Assembly: GCF_026008495.1 (NCBI RefSeq)
Contig: NZ_BQUN01000006.1
Coordinates: 1 to 35,777 of the forward strand
Length of the DNA: 35,777 nt
Reading direction: 5' to 3'
From: Streptomyces sp. A012304
GTDB taxonomy: Bacteria > Actinomycetota > Actinomycetes > Streptomycetales > Streptomycetaceae
Below the pieces are notes generated by a model, which worked only from the letters and a program-made list of their open reading frames with translations, was not told the origin of the DNA and searched no databases. Below, in pieces: positions 7,055-15,541 of the stretch; within the stretch, counting starts at the first letter, position 1; each line of letters opens with the position of its first letter. A program made the translations under genes and the position numbers.

Positions 7055-8983
7055 CTAGCTGTTGACGACGGTCAGCGGCAGCAGCTTCTTGCCCGTCGGG
7101 CCGATCTGGATCTGGGTGTCCATGGCCGGACAGACACCGCAGTCGAAGCACGGCGTCCAGCGGCAGTCCTCGACCTCCGTCTCGTCGAGGGCGTCCTGCC
7201 AGTCCTCCCAGAGCCAGTCCTTGTCCAGACCGGAGTCGAGGTGGTCCCAGGGCAGGACCTCCTCGTAGGCGCGCTCACGGGTGGTGTACCAGTCCACGTC
7301 GACGCCGAAGTCGGCCAGCGCCTTGTCCGCGCAGCTCATCCAGCGGTCGTAGGAGAAGTGCTCGCGCCAGCCGTCGAAGCGGCCGCCGTCCTCGTAGACG
7401 GCGCGGATGACGGCGCCGATGCGGCGGTCGCCACGGGAGAGCAGGCCCTCGACGATGCCCGGCTTGCCGTCGTGGTAGCGGAAGCCGATCGAGCGGCCGT
7501 ACTTCTTGTCGCCGCGGATCTTGTCGCGGAGCTTCTCCAGACGGGCGTCCGTCTCCTCGGCGGAGAGCTGCGGCGCCCACTGGAAGGGGGTGTGGGGCTT
7601 GGGGACGAAGCCGCCGATCGACACCGTGCAGCGGATGTCGTTGGAGCGGGAGACCTCGCGGCCCTTCTGGATCACGCGCGTCGCCATGTCGGCGATCTGC
7701 AGGACGTCCTCGTCGGTCTCCGTCGGCAGACCGCACATGAAGTACAGCTTCACCTGGCGCCAGCCATTGCCGTAGGCGGTGGCGACGGTCCTGATCAGGT
7801 CCTCTTCCGAGACCATCTTGTTGATGACCTTGCGGATGCGTTCCGAGCCGCCCTCCGGGGCGAAGGTCAGACCCGAACGGCGGCCGTTGCGGGTCAGCTC
7901 GTTCGCCAGGTCGATGTTGAAGGCGTCGACCCGGGTGGAGGGCAGGGACAGGCCGATCTTGTCGTCCTCGTAGCGGTCCGCGAGGCCCTTGGCGACCTCG
8001 CCGATCTCGCTGTGGTCGGCGCTGGACAGCGACAGCAGGCCGACCTCCTCGAAGCCGGTCGCCTTCAGGCCCTTGTCGACCATCTCGCCGATGCCGGTGA
8101 TGGACCGCTCGCGCACCGGGCGGGTGATCATGCCGGCCTGGCAGAACCGGCAGCCGCGGGTGCAGCCCCGGAAGATCTCCACCGACATGCGCTCGTGGAC
8201 CGTCTCGGCCAGCGGCACCAGGGGCTGCTTCGGGTACGGCCACTCGTCGAGGTCCATGACCGTGTGCTTGGACACGCGCCACGGGACGCCCGACTTGTTG
8301 GGGACCACGCGGGCGATACGGCCGTCGGGGAGGTACTCGACGTCGTAGAAGCCCGGGACGTACACCCCGCCCGTCTTGGCCAGGCGGAAGAGGACCTCCT
8401 CGCGGCCGCCGGGGCGGCCCTCCGCCTTCCACTCACGGATGATCTTCGTCATGTCGAGCACGGCCTGCTCGCCGTCCCCGATGACCGCCGCGTCGATGAA
8501 GTCCGCGATCGGCTCCGGGTTGAAGGCCGCGTGGCCGCCCGCGAGGACGATCGGGTCGTCCAGGCCGCGGTCCTTGGACTCCAGCGGGATGCCCGCCAGG
8601 TCCAGCGCGGTGAGCATGTTCGTGTAGCCCAGCTCCGTGGAGAAGGACAGGCCGAACACGTCGAAGGCCTTCACCGGACGGTGGCTGTCCACCGTGAACT
8701 GCGGGACGCCGTGCTCCCGCATCAGGGCCTCCAGGTCCGGCCACACGCTGTACGTGCGCTCGGCGAGGACGCCCTCCTGCTCGTTGAGGACCTCGTAGAG
8801 GATCATGACGCCCTGGTTGGGCAGGCCTACCTCGTACGCGTCCGGGTACATCAATGCCCAGCGGACGTCACAGGACTCCCAGGGCTTGACGGTGGAGTTC
8901 AGCTCGCCGCCCACGTACTGGATCGGCTTCTGCACATGCGGGAGCAGGGCTTCGAGCTGCGGGAACACCGACTCGACAGACAT
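7055..8983 (-). CDS. TIGR03960 family B12-binding-type radical SAM protein
   Basis: A 642-residue radical SAM enzyme of the TIGR03960 group. The N-terminal half (about 35-230) looks like the cobalamin-binding-type domain of these proteins. The radical SAM core follows, with the iron-sulphur motif C274-TRG-C278-RF-C281 that ligates the [4Fe-4S] cluster cleaving S-adenosylmethionine. Downstream are FAPEGGSERIRKVINK and KLYFMCGLPTETDED, typical of the group. A Cys-rich C-terminal segment (CRWTPCFDCGVCP, about 610-622) could hold another metal. The substrate of the family is unknown. It is commonly paired or fused with TIGR03936, here at 1155-1958 beyond the accessory genes. The ATG at 8983 starts the conserved region; the ribosome site (GAAAG, about 9 bases upstream) is weak. 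It lies 70 bases downstream of the CYTH-CHAD gene on the same strand. Confidence 0.93.
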   Translation of the reverse strand: MSVESVFPQLEALLPHVQKPIQYVGGELNSTVKPWESCDVRWALMYPDAYEVGLPNQGVMILYEVLNEQEGVLAERTYSVWPDLEALMREHGVPQFTVDSHRPVKAFDVFGLSFSTELGYTNMLTALDLAGIPLESKDRGLDDPIVLAGGHAAFNPEPIADFIDAAVIGDGEQAVLDMTKIIREWKAEGRPGGREEVLFRLAKTGGVYVPGFYDVEYLPDGRIARVVPNKSGVPWRVSKHTVMDLDEWPYPKQPLVPLAETVHERMSVEIFRGCTRGCRFCQAGMITRPVRERSITGIGEMVDKGLKATGFEEVGLLSLSSADHSEIGEVAKGLADRYEDDKIGLSLPSTRVDAFNIDLANELTRNGRRSGLTFAPEGGSERIRKVINKMVSEEDLIRTVATAYGNGWRQVKLYFMCGLPTETDEDVLQIADMATRVIQKGREVSRSNDIRCTVSIGGFVPKPHTPFQWAPQLSAEETDARLEKLRDKIRGDKKYGRSIGFRYHDGKPGIVEGLLSRGDRRIGAVIRAVYEDGGRFDGWREHFSYDRWMSCADKALADFGVDVDWYTTRERAYEEVLPWDHLDSGLDKDWLWEDWQDALDETEVEDCRWTPCFDCGVCPAMDTQIQIGPTGKKLLPLTVVNS

Positions 8984-9053
8984 CGGGGGAACTTTCGTGA
9001 GCTGACAGGGGTGACCATCAAGCCTAACCCGCCCGGAGACACTCCCCGGACCC

Positions 9054-10598
9054 TCAGACCGCCACAGCCGCGCGGATGCTCCCCCACGCCTCCGGCAACG
9101 CCCCTTCCACCCGCTCCGCCCGCCGCTCCTCCCTGCCGTACAGCAGTCCGTAGGTGAAGGCGCTCTCGCCCGCCGCGTGGGCCTGGGCGGCGAGGTCGCG
9201 CAGGGCCTCGCGGGTCATCACGCTGTCCTGGTGGTCCCCGAGCAGACTCTGTAGGGACTTCATCCCCCGGACGGCGTCGGTGGCGCGGTCACCGAGCGCG
9301 GATACGGCCGCCTCCGCCGAGTAGCGGGTCCGCTTCGCCTTCTTGCGCGCCTCGTGCAGCGCCAGGTCCCGGTCGGCTCCGGGCGGCTGCCCGAGGGCCT
9401 CCTCGACCAGCGCGGCCACCTGCCCGAAGTCCTTCCGTACGGCCTTGGCGATCACCTTCTCGGGCGGGCCGGCGGCCGCCGAGAGGAGCGGCGGGTCGTC
9501 GAGCAGCCGGTCGAACGCGTCGAGCAGCTCCAGATACCGTCTGCCGTCCAGGACGGCGATCAGGCGCCGGCGCGAACCGCCGCTGCGCGCCCGTGACCAG
9601 GTGCGCAGCCGGTTGCGGACGGGGCCGGTGACGAGCGGACGGGGCAGTTCCGTGAGGGCCGTCGTGATGCGCTCGGTGAGCACCTCCTGGTCGCGGTCCA
9701 CGCCCAGCTCCCCGGCGAGCCATTTCAGCTCCTGCCCGATCGGGTCGGTGACGGCGCGGTCGAGGACCTTGGCGAAGGAGCGGAGGGCGCTGCGCGCGCG
9801 GCGGGTGGCGACGCGCATCTGGTGCACGGAGTCGGGCAGGTCCCGGCGGACGGCGGGGTCCAGAGCGACCAGGGCGTCGCGCTGGGCGCGCAGATAGGCC
9901 AGGACATGGTCTCCGGCGGTCACCGGCCCGGTGGAGGGCTTCTGCCCGGTGGAGGGCTTCTCCCCCGCCCGGCCGCGCTCGGCGCGCCCGCGTTTCTTCT
10001 TCGGTCCGGTCTCGGCCAGCGCCCGCGCCAGCTTCGACGCCGAGGCCGACGGCCGTACGCCGGCCTTGCCCAGGCGTTTCTCCACCTTGTCGAGGAAGCG
10101 GGGGTCGCCGCCGTCGGCGAGTTCCACCTCGATCTCGGTCCACTGGGCGGAGCGGCCGGGTCCGGTGAGCCGGTCGGCGCGGACGGCGTCCACGCTGACC
10201 TCGGCGAGCAGCCGCCCCTCGTCGTCGACGAGGTCGCGCACATCACGGGCCGAGCGCAGCCGGACCACCGGCACCAGCTCGGCGTCCCGTACCCGGGAGC
10301 GGACCAGGCCGGCGAGGGCGCGCGGGAGGGTGTCGGAGAGGGGGGCGCGGATCTCGTCGCGGACGCCGGGGGCGACGGGGAACTTCAGGTGCCAGCCGGC
10401 GTCGGAACCGCCGGTGCGGCGGCGCAGGGTGAGGGATGCGGCGGCGAGCCGCTGGTCGGCGGTGTCGTAGTACGTGGCGTCCAGTTCGGCGACGCCCTTG
10501 TCGAGGACGGCCGCGACCCCGGCCACGCCGGTCAGGTCGGGCAGTCCGCTGTCGTCGGATTCGTACTTGCGCTCGATCTCGCGTTTCGTCTCCGCCAT
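9054..10598 (-). CDS. CYTH and CHAD domain protein (polyphosphate-related)
   Basis: A 514-residue two-domain cytoplasmic protein. Residues 1-about 200 form a CYTH (triphosphate tunnel) domain, with the signature EIERK at 7-11 (ExExK) at the extreme N-terminus and alternating charged beta strands. A basic linker (about 197-225, KKKRGRAERGRAGEK) contains a duplicated KPSTG. Residues about 228-510 form a CHAD helical domain, with the conserved HQMRVATRRARSALR and a later HEARKKAKRTRYSAEA. CYTH domains bind or hydrolyse triphosphates and CHAD domains bind inorganic polyphosphate, so a role in polyphosphate metabolism or sensing is likely from the families; the actual reaction is not known. The start at 10598 is fixed by the EIERK motif directly after it. 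It may be co-transcribed with the radical SAM gene downstream. Confidence 0.92.
   Translation of the reverse strand: MAETKREIERKYESDDSGLPDLTGVAGVAAVLDKGVAELDATYYDTADQRLAAASLTLRRRTGGSDAGWHLKFPVAPGVRDEIRAPLSDTLPRALAGLVRSRVRDAELVPVVRLRSARDVRDLVDDEGRLLAEVSVDAVRADRLTGPGRSAQWTEIEVELADGGDPRFLDKVEKRLGKAGVRPSASASKLARALAETGPKKKRGRAERGRAGEKPSTGQKPSTGPVTAGDHVLAYLRAQRDALVALDPAVRRDLPDSVHQMRVATRRARSALRSFAKVLDRAVTDPIGQELKWLAGELGVDRDQEVLTERITTALTELPRPLVTGPVRNRLRTWSRARSGGSRRRLIAVLDGRRYLELLDAFDRLLDDPPLLSAAAGPPEKVIAKAVRKDFGQVAALVEEALGQPPGADRDLALHEARKKAKRTRYSAEAAVSALGDRATDAVRGMKSLQSLLGDHQDSVMTREALRDLAAQAHAAGESAFTYGLLYGREERRAERVEGALPEAWGSIRAAVAV
9927..9962. repeat. 18-bp tandem duplication in the CYTH-CHAD linker
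   Basis: Two 18-bp units, identical except for the last base, begin at 9927 and 9945 and encode the repeated KPSTG of the inter-domain linker. The duplication is in frame, so it only lengthens the linker. Confidence 0.75.
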
Positions 10599-10651
10599 GG
10601 ACCGAATCTAGTGGCAGTCGGGCCGCGACGGCAGTGGCCTGCGCCACCGGA

Positions 10652-11260
10652 TCAGGTTGCCAGCAGGGCGCGCATCGCCTGCCCTTCGGGGTAGGGGGCG
10701 TCGGTCGCCGTCCGGGAGAGCAGGTGGACGTGGGCGTCCTCGAACTGGTGGTACGACAGGGGCTCCGGGCCCTGGCCGACGAGCAGCACGGTGTGGTCCA
10801 GGCGCCAGCTGACGTACCGGGTGTCGTACTTGGGCTGCCGAATGTCGTGGTCCGGCAGGCCGAGCCGGTCGGTGAAGCGCTGGACGACGGTGCCGACGTG
10901 GGCGTCGAACTCCGGCCGCCAGGCGCCCTCCTCGCTTCTCCAGCCGGGCAGCGTGCCCCAGCAGTCCTCGTCGAGCAGACCGCCGTCGACCGTGTACAGG
11001 TAGGCGAACGGCAGGTACAGCGAGCCGTCGCCGTCACAGGTGACGAAGTGGCCGTACGGCGTGACATGGGTCGCCTCGGGCACGTCGGACGTGTTCTCGT
11101 ACGCCGGCCCGCGCACCGCCCGCGACCAGTCGGGCCAGCCGAGCTGCCGGGTCCGCGCCCCGACGGCGTCCGCGTCGGTCAGGTCCAGCTCGGCCAGCGC
11201 GAGGAGGTGGCTCACCAGTTCCTCGGTCACCGGGCACAGGGCCACACGCTCCTCGGCCAT
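10652..11260 (-). CDS. Hypothetical protein at the end of the mre cluster
   Basis: A 202-residue soluble protein with no signal peptide or membrane segment. I do not recognise a family. It is rich in Trp, Asp and Tyr (LGWPDWSRAVRG near 45, RYVSWRLDHTVLLVGQGPEPL near 150) and has three Cys. The ATG at 11260 is preceded by a purine-rich GGGAGGGGGAG tract ending 4 bases upstream. It starts 23 bases after the rodA stop on the same strand, so it is probably the last gene of the mreCD-mrdA-rodA transcript. An open frame extends upstream through the rodA gene, but its codons there are shadow sequence. Whether it has any role in wall growth is unknown. Confidence 0.75.
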   Translation of the reverse strand: MAEERVALCPVTEELVSHLLALAELDLTDADAVGARTRQLGWPDWSRAVRGPAYENTSDVPEATHVTPYGHFVTCDGDGSLYLPFAYLYTVDGGLLDEDCWGTLPGWRSEEGAWRPEFDAHVGTVVQRFTDRLGLPDHDIRQPKYDTRYVSWRLDHTVLLVGQGPEPLSYHQFEDAHVHLLSRTATDAPYPEGQAMRALLAT

Positions 11261-11283
11261 ACCGCTCCCCCTCCCGTATGCCG

Positions 11284-12483
11284 CTACGCCGACAGCGGCC
11301 GCTGCACTCTGATCGACTGCAACAGCCCCACCGCCACCCACACCGCGAACATCGACGAGCCGCCGTAGGAGACGAACGGCAGCGGCAGGCCGGTGACCGG
11401 CATGATGCCGAGGGTCATGCCGATGTTCTCGAAGGACTGGAAGGCGAACCAGGCGACGATCCCGGCGGCGACGATCGTGCCGTACAGCTCGGTCGTCTCG
11501 CGGGCGATGCGGCAGGCCCGCCACAGCACGACACCGAGCAGCACGATGATCAGGCCCGCGCCGACGAAGCCGAGCTCCTCGCCCGCGACGGTGAAGACGA
11601 AGTCGGTCTGCTGTTCGGGCACGAACTGGCCGGTGGTCTGCGAGCCCTGGAAGAGGCCGGCGCCGGTGAGCCCGCCCGATCCGATGGCGATGCGGGCCTG
11701 GTTGGTGTTGTAGCCGACGCCCGCCGGGTCGAGGCTGGGGTTGGCGAAGGCCGCGAAGCGTGCGATCTGGTAGTCGTCCAGGATGTGCAGTTGCCAGACG
11801 GCGACCGCGCCGATTCCGCCCGCCGTGAGCAGGCCGAAGACCCAGCGGTTGGAGGCGCCGGAGGCGAGCAGCACCCCCAGCACGATGATGACCATGACCA
11901 TGACCGACCCGAGGTCGGGCATGAGCATCACGATCAGCATCGGCACGGTCGCGAGGCCGAGGGCCTGGAGGACCGTGCGATGGTCGGGGTACGTCTTGTC
12001 GCCGGCGTCGACGCGGGCCGCCAGCAGCATCGCCATGCCCAGGATGATCGTGATCTTCACGAACTCCGAGGGCTGGAGCGAGAAGCCGCCGCCGAGCACG
12101 ATCCAGGAGTGCGCGCCGTTGACGGTGGAGCCGAGCGGGGTGAGCACCAGCAGGATCAGCACGACCGACAGGCCGTACAGGACCGGCACCGCGTTGCGCA
12201 GGGTGCGGTGGCCGAGCCAGACCGTGCCGATCATCAGGGCGAGCCCGATGCCGGTGTTCATCAGATGCCGGACCAGGAAGTAGTACGGGTCGCCCTGGTT
12301 GATCTCGGTGCGGTTGCGGGTCGCCGAGTACACCAGCAGCGAGCCGACCAGCGACAGGGCCAGCGAGGCCAGCAGTATCGGCCAGTCCAGACGGCGGGCC
12401 ATCGAGTCGCGGGCGAAGAGCCGCGTCCAGCCGGCCCGCTCGGGCCCGTACCCGGAGACGGAGAAGCTGTTCGCGCCGGTCAT
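11284..12483 (-). CDS. rodA: RodA/FtsW/SpoVE (SEDS) glycosyltransferase
   Basis: A 399-residue SEDS-family membrane protein (sfr/rodA type), the lipid II polymerase that works with a class B PBP in the elongation or sporulation wall machinery. About ten hydrophobic segments are visible, beginning at PILLASLALSLVGSLLVYSA (about 35-54). Family hallmarks in order are LQPSEFVKI, MPDLGSVMV, a large extracellular loop with SGGLTGAGLFQGSQ and FVPEQQTDFVFTVAGEELG, and near the end PVTGLPLPFVSYGGSS. The ATG at 12483 is chosen because GGAGG lies 8 bases upstream; a GTG 6 bases earlier would be too close to it. The start overlaps the PBP2 stop as ATGA, so the pair is translationally coupled, matching their function as a complex. 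The gene order mreB-mreC-mreD-mrdA-rodA is typical of Streptomyces. Confidence 0.96.
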   Translation of the reverse strand: MTGANSFSVSGYGPERAGWTRLFARDSMARRLDWPILLASLALSLVGSLLVYSATRNRTEINQGDPYYFLVRHLMNTGIGLALMIGTVWLGHRTLRNAVPVLYGLSVVLILLVLTPLGSTVNGAHSWIVLGGGFSLQPSEFVKITIILGMAMLLAARVDAGDKTYPDHRTVLQALGLATVPMLIVMLMPDLGSVMVMVIIVLGVLLASGASNRWVFGLLTAGGIGAVAVWQLHILDDYQIARFAAFANPSLDPAGVGYNTNQARIAIGSGGLTGAGLFQGSQTTGQFVPEQQTDFVFTVAGEELGFVGAGLIIVLLGVVLWRACRIARETTELYGTIVAAGIVAWFAFQSFENIGMTLGIMPVTGLPLPFVSYGGSSMFAVWVAVGLLQSIRVQRPLSA

Positions 12484-14747
12484 GTGCACGTCCTCCGGCT
12501 TCCGCGCCCGCGCCGCCGCCGGCGTCGTCGTCGCGTGTCACGGTTGTCCGCCTCGGGCGAGGCCACGGTCGCGGCCGGCGCCGTGCCGTTCGGGCTGGGC
12601 GAGCCCGAGGGGGTCGCCTTCTGGCTGTTCTGCTGCTCCTTCGCCGGGTCCTTGGAGACCTTCGGGGAGGTGATGGTGCCGTCCGTCTTGATCTTCGGCA
12701 GGGCCTTCTGCGGGGTGGGCAGCAGCGCGTTCTTCGGGTTGATGGTGCCGTCGTCGGAGACGCCGTACAGCGCGTCGTAGATGTTGCGCACGGCCGGGCC
12801 GGAGGCGCCGGAGCCCGTACCACCCTGGGAGATCGTCATGACGATCGAGTAGTCCTTGGTGTACGTGGCGAACCAGGACGTCGTCTGCTTGCCGTAGACC
12901 TCGGCGGTACCGGTCTTGGCGTGCATCTCGATCTTGTCCTGGGGCCAGCCTCCGAAGCGCCAGGCGGCGGTACCGCGGGTGGCCACGCCGGCGAGGGCGT
13001 CGTCCATCTGGGCGAGGGTCTGCCGGGTCACCGGCAGCTTGCCGTGCGACTTCGGCGCGATCTCGGTGACCTTCTTGCCGTCGGGGCTGACGATCGCCTT
13101 GCCGACGGTCGGGTCGTACAGCGTGCCGCCGTTGGCGATGGCCGCGTAGATGGTGGCCATCTGAATGGGGGTCACGAGGGTGTCGCCCTGGCCGATGGAG
13201 TAGTTGATCTCGTCACCGGCGCGCATCTTGTTGCCCTCGAGGCAGTTCTCGTAGGCGATCTTCTCGACGTAACTGCCGTCCTTCTTCCCCGTCTTGCACC
13301 AGGCGTCCTTGTTGGCCTCCCAGTACTCCTGCTTCCACTGGCGGTCGGGGACGCGGCCGGAGACCTCGTTGGGCAGGTCGATGCCGGTCTCCTTGCCGAG
13401 TCCGAACTGGTGCGCGGCCTTGAAGAACCAGTCGTTGGGGGTCTTCTTCGGGTTGATGCCGCCGTCCTTCTGCCACTGGGCGTGCGCGAGCCGGTAGTAG
13501 ACGGTGTCGCAGGAGACCTCCAGGGCGCGCCCGAGGTCGATCGCGCCATGGTTCTGGGACTCGAAGTTCTTGAAGACCTGGCCGCCGACCGAGTACGAGC
13601 TGGAGCACTCGTAGCGGCCGTCGAAGTCGTAGCCCGCCTGCACCGCGGCGGCGGTGGAGACCACCTTGAAGATGGAGCCGGGCGCGGCCTGACCCTGTAT
13701 GGCCCTGTTGAGGAGCGGGTAGTTGGAGGACTTTCCGGTCAGCTTCTTGTAGTCCTTGGCGGAGATGCCGCCGACCCAGGTGTTCGGGTCGTACGTGGGG
13801 TTGGACGCCATGGCGACGATGCGGCCCGTCCTGGCCTCCATCACGACGACCGCGCCGGCGTCGGCCTTGTAGTTGGTCCCGGTGTTGCGGTCGTGCTGCC
13901 TGCGGGCCTCCTTCATCGCCGCGTTCAGCTCGAACTCGGCGACCCGCTGGACGCGGGCGTCGAGGCTGGTGACGAGGTTGGAGCCGGGCTCGGCCGGGGT
14001 GGCCTCGGCCTGGCCGATGACCCGGCCGAGGTTGTCGACCTCGTAGCGGGTGACGCCGGCCTTGCCGCGCAGCTCCTTGTCGTACTGGCGTTCCAGACCG
14101 CTGCGGCCGACCTGGTCGGAGCGCAGGAAGGGCGAGTCGGTGTCCTGGGCCTTGGTGATCTCCTCGTCGGTGACCGGGGAGAGGTAGCCGAGGACCTGGG
14201 CGGTGTTGGCCTTGCCGGGGCTCGGGTAGCGGCGCACGGCCTCCGGTTCGGCGGTGATGCCGGGGAAGTCCTCGGCGCGCTCACGGATCTGCAGGGCCTG
14301 CTTGGGGGTGGCTTCGTCGGTGATGGGGATGGGCTGGTACGGCGAGCCGTTCCAACAGGGCTGCGGCGTCTCGGCGTCGCAGAGCCTGACCTTCTGCATC
14401 ACCTCTGCGGGGGCCATGCCGAGGACACCGGCGAGCTTGGCCAGCACGCTCTTGCCGTCGTCCTTCTGCTTCAGCAGGTCGGTGCGGGAGGCGGAGACGA
14501 CGAGCCGGGTCTCGTTGTCGGCGAGCGGCACTCCGCGCGCGTCCAGGATCGAGCCGCGGACGGCGGGTTCGACGACCTGCTGGACGTGGTTGCCGGAGGC
14601 CTCCTTGGCGTACTGGTCGCCCTCGCGGATCTGGAGGTACCACAGACGGCCGCCGAGGGTGCCGAGGAGGGAGAGGACGAGGATCTGGATCACGACGAGC
14701 CGGATCTGGACCCGTGGGGTCCGCCCGGTCTCGGGGATGTTCGTCAC
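12480..14747 (-). CDS. mrdA: Penicillin-binding protein 2 (transpeptidase)
   Basis: A 755-residue class B penicillin-binding protein, the peptidoglycan transpeptidase partner of RodA. A short cytoplasmic start and one membrane anchor (about 17-33) lead to the dimerisation domain with RGSILDARGVPLADN (64-78). The transpeptidase domain follows: nucleophile motif S358-I-F-K361, second motif S412-C-D414 (the SxD form common in PBP2), and K611-T-G613. After about residue 690 comes an extracytoplasmic Ser/Pro/Thr/Lys-rich tail, ending in eight consecutive Arg then GRGSRRTCT. This tail makes it longer than the roughly 630 residues of E. coli PBP2. The ATG at 14747 begins the anchor region. The stop overlaps the rodA start by ATGA. 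It lies 115 bases after mreD on the same strand. Confidence 0.96.
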   Translation of the reverse strand: MTNIPETGRTPRVQIRLVVIQILVLSLLGTLGGRLWYLQIREGDQYAKEASGNHVQQVVEPAVRGSILDARGVPLADNETRLVVSASRTDLLKQKDDGKSVLAKLAGVLGMAPAEVMQKVRLCDAETPQPCWNGSPYQPIPITDEATPKQALQIRERAEDFPGITAEPEAVRRYPSPGKANTAQVLGYLSPVTDEEITKAQDTDSPFLRSDQVGRSGLERQYDKELRGKAGVTRYEVDNLGRVIGQAEATPAEPGSNLVTSLDARVQRVAEFELNAAMKEARRQHDRNTGTNYKADAGAVVVMEARTGRIVAMASNPTYDPNTWVGGISAKDYKKLTGKSSNYPLLNRAIQGQAAPGSIFKVVSTAAAVQAGYDFDGRYECSSSYSVGGQVFKNFESQNHGAIDLGRALEVSCDTVYYRLAHAQWQKDGGINPKKTPNDWFFKAAHQFGLGKETGIDLPNEVSGRVPDRQWKQEYWEANKDAWCKTGKKDGSYVEKIAYENCLEGNKMRAGDEINYSIGQGDTLVTPIQMATIYAAIANGGTLYDPTVGKAIVSPDGKKVTEIAPKSHGKLPVTRQTLAQMDDALAGVATRGTAAWRFGGWPQDKIEMHAKTGTAEVYGKQTTSWFATYTKDYSIVMTISQGGTGSGASGPAVRNIYDALYGVSDDGTINPKNALLPTPQKALPKIKTDGTITSPKVSKDPAKEQQNSQKATPSGSPSPNGTAPAATVASPEADNRDTRRRRRRRRGRGSRRTCT

Positions 14748-14862
14748 TGCGGCTGCCTCCCCCTCTCGATGCGTGGACGTGTGTGCGTATGCAGGATGAA
14801 CGACCGGCCTGCGAGGCCCCGTTCCACCGGCTCCTCCCCCGTTCGGGTGAACTCGCCCGGGG

Positions 14863-15528
14863 TCACAGCCGCTTGACCCCCTTGATGCGGCCGACCCGCG
14901 CCGTGCGGGCCCGGACGGCCTTCATGCGCAGTCCGCGCTGGCCGCCGACGCGCAGGCCGGTGCCGGAGGCGAGCCAGCCGGAGGAGATGTCGGCCGCCTT
15001 GGCCGAGTTGGTCTCGGCGAGCGGGTCGTTCTCCGCGCGCCGGGCCAGGAACATCACGGCGGGCACGACGAAGGGCGCGAGCAGCAGGTCGTACAGGGCG
15101 GCGGAGAACAGCAGGCCGGTGAGGCCGACGCCGCGGGCGGCGGTGTCACCGACGAGCGAGCCGACGCCCGCGTACAGCAGGGTGGAGCCGATCGCGGCGG
15201 CCACCACCACGGCCATCGGACCGGTGGCCGACTTGATCTGCCCGGTCTCCGGCTTGACGAGCCCGGCGAGGTAGCCGATGACGCACAGCACGAGGGCGTA
15301 GCGGCCGGCCGCGTGGTCGGCGGGCGGGGCGAGGTCGGCGAGCAGGCCGGCGCCGAAGCCGATGAGGGCGCCGCCGACATGGCCGTAGACCATGGCGAGG
15401 CCCAGGACGGTGAGGAGCAGCAGGTCCGGGACGGCGCCCGGGAGGTGGAGGCGGGCGAGGACGCTCACCTGGACCACCAGGGCCACCACGACCAGCGGGA
15501 CGGAGAGCAGGATCCGGTTGACGCGCAT
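14863..15528 (-). CDS. mreD: Rod shape-determining membrane protein MreD
   Basis: A 221-residue polytopic membrane protein in the MreD position between mreC and PBP2. About five to six hydrophobic segments occupy residues 5-165; LPGAVPDLLLLTVLGLAMVYG and GFGAGLLADLAPPADHAAGRYAL (about 29-80) match the conserved MreD core, which holds MreC and links the complex to the membrane. The last 55 residues form a polar, strongly basic tail (RMKAVRARTARVGRIKGVKRL), longer than in E. coli MreD (about 160 residues in all). The ATG at 15528 is preceded by AGGAG that overlaps the mreC stop codon (TAGGAG), so translation follows mreC directly. It is part of the mreCD-mrdA-rodA unit. Confidence 0.93.
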   Translation of the reverse strand: MRVNRILLSVPLVVVALVVQVSVLARLHLPGAVPDLLLLTVLGLAMVYGHVGGALIGFGAGLLADLAPPADHAAGRYALVLCVIGYLAGLVKPETGQIKSATGPMAVVVAAAIGSTLLYAGVGSLVGDTAARGVGLTGLLFSAALYDLLLAPFVVPAVMFLARRAENDPLAETNSAKAADISSGWLASGTGLRVGGQRGLRMKAVRARTARVGRIKGVKRL

Positions 15529-15541
15529 GGGTAGTCAGCTC

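Noticed and set aside
6827..9157. Long plus-strand frame opposite the radical SAM gene
   Set aside because: It overlaps a terminator and an intact radical SAM gene with its Cys motif; the translation is shadow sequence.
10652..12823. Extension of the 202-residue protein upstream through rodA and the PBP2 tail
   Set aside because: The upstream part is out-of-frame translation of rodA (Arg/Pro-rich), and a good ribosome site and ATG mark the true start at 11260.
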